NCBI RefSeq assembly: GCF_003014655.1
Contig: NZ_PYAT01000007.1
Location: 62,001 to 126,000, forward strand
DNA: 64,000 nt
DNA from: Planomicrobium soli
GTDB lineage: Bacteria > Bacillota > Bacilli > Bacillales_A > Planococcaceae
Direction: 5' to 3'
The notes below the pieces were generated by a model that searched no databases, had not been told where the DNA came from, and saw nothing but the letters and a program-made list of their open reading frames with translations. The position numbers and the translations under genes are program-made. Below are positions 17,347 to 25,319 of this stretch, piece after piece; within the stretch, counting starts at the first letter, position 1; every line of letters begins with the position of its first letter.

Positions 17347-18498
17347 GTGTTTCCCATTTCTCAAACAGCGATTCCGTGTTCAGTGTATCGCGGCGGAACG
17401 AGCCGCGGGCTTTTTTTCCATGACAGTAACTTGCCTTCAGATGAAAAACAGCGTGAGCAAATCTTTCTTTCGGGAATCGATGCCTATAACCCTTCCCAGG
17501 TCAACGGGCTGGGGAGCGGCACTTCACACACCAGCAAAGTGATTGTCATTTCGGAGCCGACCGTAGAAGGCGCGGACCTGGACTATACGTTTTATCAAAT
17601 CGGCATAGGGGAAGCGGTAGTCGATGCCGAAGGCACTTGCGGCAACTTGATGGCAGCCGTCGGAGCGTACGCGATTGATGAAGGCCTCATTAAGCCTGCG
17701 GCAACTGAGGAACATGCGGTGGTGTTGGCGTTCAACCGGAATATCGGAAAGATGATCAAATTGACTGTGCCGCTGGTCGGTGGAAAAGCGCGTGTATCCG
17801 GAGACTATCAAATGCCGGGGTTAGTCCAGCCGGGCGCTAAATTCACGGTGGATATTTTATCACCTGGTGGCGGGGTGACGGAGGAAACCCTCCCGTTAGG
17901 TGCTGTAACGGAAATGGACGCGGCTGGAAGCGTGATCCAAACGTCATTTGCTGATATTGTCAATCCATTTGTCTTTGCAGAAGCCCGGTCTGTCGGGGTG
18001 AGTGGCCCCGAAACTACAAAAGAACTTTCGGAAAATCGCCCGTTGATGGATAAGTTGGAAGCCATCCGTATCCAAGCTTCAATTAGGTCTGGAATGGTTG
18101 GAACCGAACAAGAAGCTAAAAGAATCCCGTCGATTCCGAAAGTGGCGATTGTTCTGCAGCCACACGATTATTTTACTTCCGATGGCCGTATGATCAGTGC
18201 GGAAGAAGTGGATATCGTAGCAAAAATGGTTTCGATGGGCAAGTTTCACCGAACGTTTGCCGGAAGCGGCTTATATAATCTGGCGGCTTCGGCTTTATTG
18301 CCCGGAACGGTCGCCCACCAACAGGCTTCGAAAAGTTTTGAAGGAAAAAGCGGCACGTTCAGGATCGGACACCCGGAAGGTGTGGCTTTAGTAAGGGCAG
18401 CATTAACAGAAGACGGAAGGGATGTAGAGTCGGTAGGCCTTGAGCGGACAGCGCGTCTGATCATGAAGGGTTTGCTTTACGTTCCGGAAGGATACTAG
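17347..18498 (+). CDS. prpF: PrpF-family aconitate/2-methylaconitate isomerase
   Basis: A protein of about 380 residues of the PrpF family (diaminopimelate epimerase fold), which moves the double bond between cis and trans forms of 2-methylaconitate or aconitate. Family blocks are IPCSVYRGGTSRGLFF at the N-terminus, GLGSGTSHTSKV, and EGTCGNLMAAVGAYAI with the catalytic-type Cys. The start is doubtful. GTG 17347 overlaps the AGGAGGTG ribosome binding site, while the in-frame ATT at 17356 sits at ideal distance, six bases after it. The gene lies ten bases after prpB and before the aconitase-type gene, the classic prpF partner. Confidence 0.87.
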   Translation: MFPISQTAIPCSVYRGGTSRGLFFHDSNLPSDEKQREQIFLSGIDAYNPSQVNGLGSGTSHTSKVIVISEPTVEGADLDYTFYQIGIGEAVVDAEGTCGNLMAAVGAYAIDEGLIKPAATEEHAVVLAFNRNIGKMIKLTVPLVGGKARVSGDYQMPGLVQPGAKFTVDILSPGGGVTEETLPLGAVTEMDAAGSVIQTSFADIVNPFVFAEARSVGVSGPETTKELSENRPLMDKLEAIRIQASIRSGMVGTEQEAKRIPSIPKVAIVLQPHDYFTSDGRMISAEEVDIVAKMVSMGKFHRTFAGSGLYNLAASALLPGTVAHQQASKSFEGKSGTFRIGHPEGVALVRAALTEDGRDVESVGLERTARLIMKGLLYVPEGY

Positions 18499-18507
18499 GG
18501 AAAATAG

Positions 18508-18533
18508 TCGGGATGGCAAATCATCCCGGCTTT
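18508..18533 (+). terminator. intra-operon hairpin between prpF and acnD
   Basis: GTCGGGATG pairs with CATCCCGGC around GCAAAT and is followed by TTTTAC. The T run is short, so partial termination or mRNA processing is more likely than a full stop. Confidence 0.55.
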
Positions 18534-18559
18534 TACTATGGAGCGAAGGAGGAATCCAC

Positions 18560-21271
18560 TTGGGAGATAAAGAAGAACGGATAGAAGAAAAATGGCTGGA
18601 TTCGATCTCGTTGGACGGAAAAGAATATGCCTATGTCAGCTTGGAATTGGCTAATCAGTCGTTCCATGGAACTATCGCCTCTTTGCCATTTTGCATCAAG
18701 ATTTTGTTGGAATCGGCACTCCGCCAGTACGACGGAACTTATATAACCGATGAGCACATCGGCCAGTTAGCGAATTGGAAGCAAGGGCAATGGCAGGAAA
18801 AAGAAGTGCCGTTCAAGCCCGCCAGAATCATCTTCCAGGATTTTACCGGAATTCCTGCACTGGTGGATTTGGCCGCTATGCGCGAAGCGGTCGACCGCAG
18901 AGGCGGCAACGCGGCCGAGGTCAACCCGCAGATTCCTGTCGACCTTGTTATTGACCATTCAGTGATCATCAACCATTCAGGGGACAAACTGGCTTTTGAA
19001 GCCAACCTTAGCAGGGAATATGAACAGAACGATGAACGGTACCGGTTTGTCCGTTGGGCGCAGAACAGTTTCGAGAATTTCAGAGTGGTTCCTCCTTCGA
19101 ACGGAATCGTTCACCAAGTCAATCTGGAATATTTGGCGAGTCCTGTAAGAATCGAAGAATCGGAAAATCGTTTTTTGGTTTATCCGGATTCGTTGGTCGG
19201 GACTGATTCGCATACACCGATGATAAATGGCCTGGGAATAATCGGCTGGGGTGTCGGCGGCATTGAAGCGGAAGCGGTTATGCTCGGACAACCGCTGTAT
19301 TTCGTTATGCCGGAAGTTATTGGTGTGAACCTGAAAGGCGCATTGCGGGAAGGCGTCAGCGCTACGGATTTGGCTTTGACGATCACCAATATCCTAAGAA
19401 CGAAAGGGGTTGTCGGAAAATTTATCGAATTCTTTGGAGAAGGCCTTGATGGCGTTTCGCTAACCGATCGGGCGACCATTGCCAATATGGCTCCTGAATA
19501 CGGAGCCACGATGAGCTACTTTCCGATAGACCGCATCGCGCTGGATTATTTCGAAGAAACAGGACGAGGCGACGGGATTCCTTTAGCAAAAGCTTACTAC
19601 CAGGCACAAGGCCTCTATCGTTCGGACAGTACACCAGTCCCTGGCTTCACGGAAGTGATAGAAGTGGATTTGGCTGCCGTGTCGCCGCTGTTAGCAGGAC
19701 CTAAACGGCCTCAGGACAGCATCCTGCTGCCAGAAATGAAGTCCGAGTTTGAAAAAGCCTTTACTGCGCCAGTTGCCGAACGCGGTTACGGACTTGAAAA
19801 GCAGAAGCTGGACCAGAGGGTTCCTTTTGACAACATGGAACAACTTCAGGTGGGATCAGTGGTGCTAGCTTCCATTACCAGCTGCACCAACACCTCGAAT
19901 CCCGGCGTTATGATCGCCGCTGGCCTTCTTGCGAAAAAAGCGGTGGAAAAAGGGTTGAAAAAGCCGTCATTCGTGAAAGCCAGTTTGACCCCTGGCTCTC
20001 GTGTCGTTACGAAATACCTGGAGGCGGCGGGTTTGTTGGAAAGCCTTGAAGAACTGGGCTTTTTTGTCGATGGATACGGCTGCGCGACTTGCTGCGGCAA
20101 CAGCGGTTCACTGGATCCCTTAGTGGAACAAGCTATAAAAGAAGAGGATTTGATCGTTTCCTCTGTTTTGAGTGGCAACCGCAATTTTGAAGGGCGCATC
20201 CATCCGCTCATAAAGGCCAACTATTTGGGTTCTCCTCCGCTAGTGGTTGCTTACGCATTGGCCGGGACGGTGAGAAAGGACCTGGTAAACGAGCCGCTCG
20301 GTTTTTCACGGGACGACGAAGCCGTCTATCTGAAAGACATCTGGCCATCGTCGAGTGAGATTGACGCCCTTATTTCTGCTCATATCAAAAAAGAACTGTA
20401 CGACGAAGAATACAAAAATATTTTCCATAACGACACGTGGTCTTCGATTCCGGTTTCCGAAGGGCTGCTGTACCAGTGGGATGACCGATCCACCTATATA
20501 AAAGAAGCTCCTTACTTTCAAGAAACAAAACCAAACGGCCATAATGCAGAAGGTTTGAAGAGCATGAAAACATTGCTTTTATTGAAAGATTCCATCACCA
20601 CCGACCACATCTCCCCGGCAGGGCATATTCCGCTGAAAAGCCCGGCTGGCACGTATCTCGCGGGACAAGGGGTGGCAGTAAGGGACTTCAATAATTACGG
20701 TGCCAGAAGAGGGAATCACCATGTGATGATACGAGGAACCTTTGGAAATATCCGAATCCGAAACAAGCTTGCGGAAGGAATGGAAGGCGGCTTTACGAAA
20801 CATTTGCCGTCAGGGGAAATAATGAACATTTTCGACGCAGCAGAAAAATATAAACGGTCAAAACAAAGTTTGCTGATCATCGCCGGCAAGGAATACGGAA
20901 CGGGAAGTTCCAGGGATTGGGCTGCAAAAGGCACGCTGCTTCTAGGCGTAAAAGCAGTTTTGGCTGAAAGCTTTGAGCGCATCCACCGCAGCAATCTAGT
21001 GGGGATGGGCGTGCTTCCGCTGCAATTTCTGCCAGGGGAAAATGCGGAAACATGGAATCTTGATGGTACGGAAACTTTCACGGTCACCGGTCTGGATGCA
21101 GGAATTTCACCGAAACAGCAGGTCGGGATTTTAGTCGAAAAAGAAGGGCGAAAAACCCGATTCAGCGCAATTACCCGTTTAGACAGTCTGGTCGAAGTGG
21201 AATACTACTGGAATGGCGGCATTCTCCATACGGTGCTTGATAACATGCTGAGTGAAATGGCCGTAGAATAG
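18560..21271 (+). CDS. acnD: aconitase-family hydratase (AcnD/AcnA type)
   Basis: A 903-residue aconitase-superfamily enzyme with both domains. The 4Fe-4S ligands are Cys442 (ITSCTNTSN) and Cys508 and Cys511 (GYGCATCCGNSG). An extra Cys512 replaces the usual Ile. VGTDSHTPMINGLGIIGWGVGGIEAEA and the C-terminal swivel motif YGTGSSRDWAAKG are intact. It should interconvert (2-methyl)citrate, cis-(methyl)aconitate and (methyl)isocitrate. Pairing with prpF and prpB suggests the AcnD type, though the length is like housekeeping AcnA/CitB. TTG 18560 follows AAGGAGG. The housekeeping aconitase is expected elsewhere. The symbol follows context and is tentative. Confidence 0.85.
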   Translation: MGDKEERIEEKWLDSISLDGKEYAYVSLELANQSFHGTIASLPFCIKILLESALRQYDGTYITDEHIGQLANWKQGQWQEKEVPFKPARIIFQDFTGIPALVDLAAMREAVDRRGGNAAEVNPQIPVDLVIDHSVIINHSGDKLAFEANLSREYEQNDERYRFVRWAQNSFENFRVVPPSNGIVHQVNLEYLASPVRIEESENRFLVYPDSLVGTDSHTPMINGLGIIGWGVGGIEAEAVMLGQPLYFVMPEVIGVNLKGALREGVSATDLALTITNILRTKGVVGKFIEFFGEGLDGVSLTDRATIANMAPEYGATMSYFPIDRIALDYFEETGRGDGIPLAKAYYQAQGLYRSDSTPVPGFTEVIEVDLAAVSPLLAGPKRPQDSILLPEMKSEFEKAFTAPVAERGYGLEKQKLDQRVPFDNMEQLQVGSVVLASITSCTNTSNPGVMIAAGLLAKKAVEKGLKKPSFVKASLTPGSRVVTKYLEAAGLLESLEELGFFVDGYGCATCCGNSGSLDPLVEQAIKEEDLIVSSVLSGNRNFEGRIHPLIKANYLGSPPLVVAYALAGTVRKDLVNEPLGFSRDDEAVYLKDIWPSSSEIDALISAHIKKELYDEEYKNIFHNDTWSSIPVSEGLLYQWDDRSTYIKEAPYFQETKPNGHNAEGLKSMKTLLLLKDSITTDHISPAGHIPLKSPAGTYLAGQGVAVRDFNNYGARRGNHHVMIRGTFGNIRIRNKLAEGMEGGFTKHLPSGEIMNIFDAAEKYKRSKQSLLIIAGKEYGTGSSRDWAAKGTLLLGVKAVLAESFERIHRSNLVGMGVLPLQFLPGENAETWNLDGTETFTVTGLDAGISPKQQVGILVEKEGRKTRFSAITRLDSLVEVEYYWNGGILHTVLDNMLSEMAVE

Positions 21272-21305
21272 AAGGCGAAAAAGTAGACGACAGGAGGAAG
21301 CAAGG

Positions 21306-22100
21306 ATGAAACTTGGCACTCAAAACCAGACGTTCTTTCCGGATGCAATTCAAGAGAAATTCCGCTTTATCAAAGAAATGGGGTTTGACGGATTCGAGAT
21401 CGATGGCAAGCTATTGGTCGACAATATCGAAGAGGTGAAAAGAGCCATCGCGGAAACAGGCCTTCCGGTAGCCACTGCGTGCGGTGGCTATGAAGGCTGG
21501 ATCGGTGATTTCGATGAGGAAAAACGGCAAAAAGGCTTAAAGGAAATCAAAGCCATATTGGAAGCCTTGCAGCAAGTGGGCGGAACAGGGATTGTCGTTC
21601 CTGCTGCATGGGGCATATTCTCGCGCCATCTGCCGCCGGCAGCATCTCCAAGAAGCGAGGAAGGGGACCGCGAAACGGTCACCGACTCGCTGGCCCATTT
21701 GGATGCCGCAGCGAAAGAAACAGGAACGGTCGTTTACTTGGAGCCGCTGAACCGCTACGAAGACCATATGATCAATACAGTTGCAGAGGCAAGGCGCTAT
21801 ATCGAAGACAATGGATTCCAGCATGTCCAGGTCATCGCTGATTTTTACCATATGAACATCGAAGAAGGGGATCTCGCAAAAACGCTTCACGATCACCGGG
21901 ATGTGATCGGGCATATCCACTTGGCCGATAACCACCGGCTGCAGCCGGGCAGCGGCTCGCTCGATTTCAAAGGGTTGTTCGAAGGCTTACGAAACGACGG
22001 TTACCGGAATTATTTAACATTCGAATGCGGAGTCAAAGGCGAAAACCCGGAACAGCAATACCGTGATTCAGTCGTTTTTTTGAAAAAAGCGCTAACGTAA
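21306..22100 (+). CDS. sugar phosphate isomerase/epimerase (TIM barrel)
   Basis: A 264-residue xylose-isomerase-like TIM-barrel protein (AP_endonuc_2 fold). Probable divalent-metal ligands are the Glu in VVYLEPLNRYEDH, the Asp in VIADFYHMN, the His in GHIHLADN and the Glu in YLTFECG. Relatives include hydroxypyruvate isomerase, tagatose/psicose epimerases and inosose isomerases. ATG 21306 lies behind AGGAGGAAGC. It is 34 bases after the aconitase gene and 16 bases before an oxidoreductase, so it belongs to the operon. The link to carboxylate breakdown is not obvious; a glyoxylate/hydroxypyruvate-type step is possible. Confidence 0.8.
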   Translation: MKLGTQNQTFFPDAIQEKFRFIKEMGFDGFEIDGKLLVDNIEEVKRAIAETGLPVATACGGYEGWIGDFDEEKRQKGLKEIKAILEALQQVGGTGIVVPAAWGIFSRHLPPAASPRSEEGDRETVTDSLAHLDAAAKETGTVVYLEPLNRYEDHMINTVAEARRYIEDNGFQHVQVIADFYHMNIEEGDLAKTLHDHRDVIGHIHLADNHRLQPGSGSLDFKGLFEGLRNDGYRNYLTFECGVKGENPEQQYRDSVVFLKKALT

Positions 22101-22116
22101 GTAAAGGAGAATGCCC

Positions 22117-23169
22117 TTGAAGAAGAAAGTAGTAATCATCGGCGGAGGAAACATTGCGGGAACGGTTCATGTTCCGCATTATCAGAACCGGAAAGAGCTC
22201 GAAGTGGTGGCTGTTTTGGGGCGGAATGCGGAGCGCGCAGAAGCTTTTGCAAAAAGGCACGCCATTCCGCGTTTTTATACCGATGGGGATGAAATGTACG
22301 CGGCGGAAAAGCCCGATATAGTCAGCGTCTGCACGCCGAACAGTTTCCACTATCCGGCTGTCATGAAAGCATTGGAAAATGGTTGTCATGTCTTATGCGA
22401 AAAGCCGCCGGCCATCTCTGCGGATGAAGCGTGGGACATGCATCAAGCGGCGAAAGCCCGCAATCTGGTGCTCGCCTATAATTTTCATAACCGGTTCGCT
22501 GAAGACGTGAAAATCGTCCGGGAAAAAGCGGCCGCCGGGCTTCTTGGCGACATCTACGTCACGAAAGTCCAGGCACTGCGCCGAAGCGGTGTTCCGGCAT
22601 GGGGGTATTTCACCAACAAGGAATTGCAGGGCGGCGGGCCGCTGATCGATATCGGCGTTCATATGCTCGATGCAGCCATGTACGTGCTCGGCTTCCCGGC
22701 TGTTAAAAGAGTGACGGCCAAGCAATTTCAAAAGATCGGCAAGAAAAAATCCCATGGTTCATTCGGTGAATGGGATCCAAAGAAATACGAAGTGGAGGAT
22801 TCGCTTTTCGGTTTTATCGAACTGGAAGGAGGCAACTTGCTTCAAATTGAAACCTCATTCGCACTCCACATAATAGAAGAGTCGGTCATGGACGTCACGT
22901 TTATGGCGGACAAGGCAGGCGCTACATTGTTCCCGGCGCATATCCATACAGACAAGCACGGGGAGCTGGTCACCCTGTACCAGAAAAAACAAGCAGATCC
23001 AGACCGCCAGCGCAAAAGCATGGAAGCGTTTATCGACAGGTGCCTAGGCAAAGAAGTTATGATTGCGGACAGCGAACAAGGCTACATTATCCAGCGGATT
23101 GTCGAAGCGCTGTACGAATCAGCTGAAAAAGGCGAAAGCGTATCTTTATGGCCGGATAACCGACACTGA
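22117..23169 (+). CDS. Gfo/Idh/MocA family oxidoreductase
   Basis: A 350-residue NAD(P)-dependent dehydrogenase. The N-terminal Rossmann motif is VVIIGGGNIAG (about 5-15). The family signature HVLCEKPP lies near residue 95, and the C-terminal GFO_IDH_MocA domain has GGGPLIDIGVHMLDAAMYVLG. TTG 22117 is seven bases after AAAGGAGA, while the ATG at 22111 is only one base away from that site, so TTG is preferred. Paired with the TIM-barrel isomerase, it resembles modules for keto-sugar or inositol-like acids; the substrate is not identifiable. Confidence 0.85.
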   Translation: MKKKVVIIGGGNIAGTVHVPHYQNRKELEVVAVLGRNAERAEAFAKRHAIPRFYTDGDEMYAAEKPDIVSVCTPNSFHYPAVMKALENGCHVLCEKPPAISADEAWDMHQAAKARNLVLAYNFHNRFAEDVKIVREKAAAGLLGDIYVTKVQALRRSGVPAWGYFTNKELQGGGPLIDIGVHMLDAAMYVLGFPAVKRVTAKQFQKIGKKKSHGSFGEWDPKKYEVEDSLFGFIELEGGNLLQIETSFALHIIEESVMDVTFMADKAGATLFPAHIHTDKHGELVTLYQKKQADPDRQRKSMEAFIDRCLGKEVMIADSEQGYIIQRIVEALYESAEKGESVSLWPDNRH

Positions 23170-23249
23170 CGGCGGGCAAATATCCGGGAGCAGGACCTGG
23201 AGCGAAAGAGCGAATAGAAACCAGCCTGCCAATCTATAACCCATTTTAC

Positions 23250-23291
23250 AAAAAGGAAAAGCCAACTGCGGGAGTTGTCTTTTCCTTTTTT
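23250..23291 (+). terminator. rho-independent terminator of the carboxylate operon
   Basis: AAAAAGGAAAAG pairs with CTTTTCCTTTTT, with inner pairing CAACT/AGTTG and a GCGG loop. It closes the unit that begins at tctC. Confidence 0.85.
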
Positions 23292-23351
23292 AGGGCGTGA
23301 GCAATGGGTATAGTGGAACCAGGGACTGAACAAACCAAGGGAGGGAAAGGG

Positions 23352-24512
23352 ATGAAAATTGTTGTGGCGCCGGATTCATTCAAAGGTTCGTTGTCGGCGC
23401 AAGGCGTCTGCAAAGCAGTGAAAGAGGGAATTAAGGCTGTGTTTCCGGATGCTGAAGTGATTGAACTTCCCTTGGCAGACGGCGGTGAGGGAATCATGGA
23501 AAACATGGTGTACGCTACCGGCGGAAAAACCGTCAATACCCGAGCGTTCGATCCGCTGCTCCGAAAAATCGAGTCGGCATATGGAATTCTTGGCGACGGC
23601 GAGACAGCCGTCATCGAGATGGCTCAGGCATCGGGACTGCCGCTTTTGAAGGAAAAAGAACGCAATCCGCTGGTTGCTTCAAGTTTTGGGACGGGCGAGC
23701 TGATCCGCGCGGCGCTCGATGCCGGCTATCGCAAATTCATCATCGGAATCGGCGGCAGCGCGACAAACGATGCCGGAGCAGGGATGCTTCGGGCGCTCGG
23801 CATGAAGTTTTTTGACGAGGCGGGCAATGAGTTGGAAGAAGGCGGAGCCGCGCTTGCCCGGCTTGCCCGTTTTGATGATTCCGGCCTGGATTCGCGAATC
23901 GGTGAATCGACGTTTCTGGTGGCAAGCGATGTCCGGAACCGGTTATGCGGCCCGCGCGGCGCTTCCGCCATTTTCGGCCCGCAAAAAGGGGCAACTCCTG
24001 AAATGGTTGATGAGCTGGATGCCGCACTCGGCCATTTTGCAGATATCGTGTCAGCACAAAAAGGCGTGGACTTGAGAACTTTCGAGGGGGGCGGCGCAGC
24101 TGGCGGCATGGGCGCTTCGCTTATTGCGTTTCTGGATGCGGAGCTGCAGTCAGGCATTGATCTCGTCATGGAAAGAATCGGCTTTGCTGAAAAGATAAAA
24201 GGGGCGGACTTGATCATCACCGGGGAAGGGCGGCTCGACGTGCAGACATTTAACGGCAAACTCATCACCGGCATCACAAAAGCTGCGGGGAAAGCGGCCG
24301 TGCCAGTCGTTGCACTTGCCGGCTCACAAAATCTGTCTGGCGCACAAGTGGCCGAAATCGGTCTTGTGGCCGCTTTTTCGATCGTTTCCGGTCCATGCAC
24401 CGTCGAAGAAGCGATGGCGCAAGCGGAACCGCTGATTAGAGAAAAGACTGGTGCCGTCATGGGCTTGTTAAAGCTTTCCATGCAAAGTTCGGATGCGTAT
24501 GGGAACCGATAA
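23352..24512 (+). CDS. glxK: glycerate kinase (GarK/GlxK type)
   Basis: A 386-residue glycerate kinase of the type I (GckA-unrelated, GarK-like) family. It has MKIVVAPDSFKGSLSA at the N-terminus, LPLADGGEGIMENM, IGIGGSATNDAGAGMLRALG, and GGGAAGGMGASL with ITGEGRLDVQTFNGK. It phosphorylates D-glycerate to 2- or 3-phosphoglycerate. ATG 23352 lies behind GGGAGGGAAAGGG; the earlier ATG at 23304 has no site. It has its own terminators on both sides, so it is a separate unit. Its place after the carboxylate operon would fit salvage of glyoxylate-derived glycerate. Symbol by homology. Confidence 0.9.
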   Translation: MKIVVAPDSFKGSLSAQGVCKAVKEGIKAVFPDAEVIELPLADGGEGIMENMVYATGGKTVNTRAFDPLLRKIESAYGILGDGETAVIEMAQASGLPLLKEKERNPLVASSFGTGELIRAALDAGYRKFIIGIGGSATNDAGAGMLRALGMKFFDEAGNELEEGGAALARLARFDDSGLDSRIGESTFLVASDVRNRLCGPRGASAIFGPQKGATPEMVDELDAALGHFADIVSAQKGVDLRTFEGGGAAGGMGASLIAFLDAELQSGIDLVMERIGFAEKIKGADLIITGEGRLDVQTFNGKLITGITKAAGKAAVPVVALAGSQNLSGAQVAEIGLVAAFSIVSGPCTVEEAMAQAEPLIREKTGAVMGLLKLSMQSSDAYGNR

Positions 24513-24542
24513 ATGCTGTGTGTTCGGAAGGTCTGTGGAAAT

Positions 24543-24590
24543 AAAAGAACGTTCGTAAGGTGTTTAGCCACTTTACGGACGTTCTTTCTT
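24543..24590 (+). terminator. rho-independent terminator of glycerate kinase
   Basis: AAAGAACGT and ACGTTCTTT close a long stem with inner CGTAA/TTTACG pairing, followed by CTT. Confidence 0.8.
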
Positions 24591-24667
24591 AAAGGAGAAA
24601 ATGTATCAACTTCTACGATTTTCCCAAATCTATTTAGCAAAGTATCTAGTCACTCAATTTCATTGAG

Positions 24668-24886
24668 TTATTCAATAAGAAAGTGAAGAAATACAGCAAG
24701 CACAAGGAGCCATCCCCAAAAGAAAATTCCTTGGACTGCTTTCAGGTTTACCGACTTGAAATCTATAATCAGAACTTCTCCACCCGCTGCCATATCGGAT
24801 TCGATTAAGCTCGTGCAGAGCTGGCTGAAATGTTCAAATAGGCTAAACGAAGTACATATAAGAAAAAGATTCAAGTATTTCCACAT
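24668..24886 (-). CDS. possible small two-segment membrane protein
   Basis: A minus-strand frame of 72 codons from ATG 24886 (MWKYLNLFLICTSFSLFEHF at the N-terminus). There are hydrophobic stretches at about 4-18 and 53-71 and a polar middle (ESDMAAGGEVLIIDFKSVNLK). The ribosome binding site is weak (GAGAACG). An upstream TTG at 24937 would add 17 residues but has no site either. No family is recognised, so it may be chance. Confidence 0.35.
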   Translation of the reverse strand: MWKYLNLFLICTSFSLFEHFSQLCTSLIESDMAAGGEVLIIDFKSVNLKAVQGIFFWGWLLVLAVFLHFLIE

Positions 24887-25319
24887 AATTATTGACGTTC
24901 TCGCTTCTCGTTTCCAGTAATCTAAAAGAATATTCAAAACTTTAAGTATTACTTTTGACTCGCTTCATCTATACTATTTAAATACCCAGTTTATGGAGAA
25001 ATGGAGAGCCACATCACGCTTTCATCGACCGCAAAGCTAAAGAAGAGATACAGTCTTTAAAAGAGTGGGTTTACTTTCCGAAAAAATAAAACAGAGAATT
25101 TACCGGGAAAATTATGAAATTATATGCTCATAAAGAAAATATCAACCGAGGAATTGAGCAATTATACAAATATTGCAGCTTTAAATTTAAAAGCAGACTA
25201 ACTTATAAAAAGCAGGAATTGTATTTCTGATCTATTTAAAAGGATTTTAAGAATCTTATTAAAGCGTATCGGAAACTAGATGGTTGAGATTACGATTAAG
25301 AGTATAACTGGAGGATACT
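24887..25319 (+). other. intergenic region with a likely gene remnant
   Basis: No intact gene. At 24991-25089 an open stretch of 33 codons without a start encodes a protein-like tail ending IDRKAKEEIQSLKEW and then VYFPKK. It looks like the last piece of a decayed gene. A 37-codon frame from ATG 25113 lacks a ribosome binding site. The 3' part must hold the promoter of the sensor kinase at 25320, but I see no clear -35/-10. Confidence 0.4.

Noticed and set aside
23726-24640. 304-codon minus-strand ORF opposite glycerate kinase
   Set aside because: Composition (Ser/Pro/Ala-rich) is that of an antisense shadow, and the plus-strand gene has all family motifs.
25113-25230. 37-codon ORF from ATG 25113
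   Set aside because: No ribosome binding site, AT-rich chance composition, no recognisable sequence.
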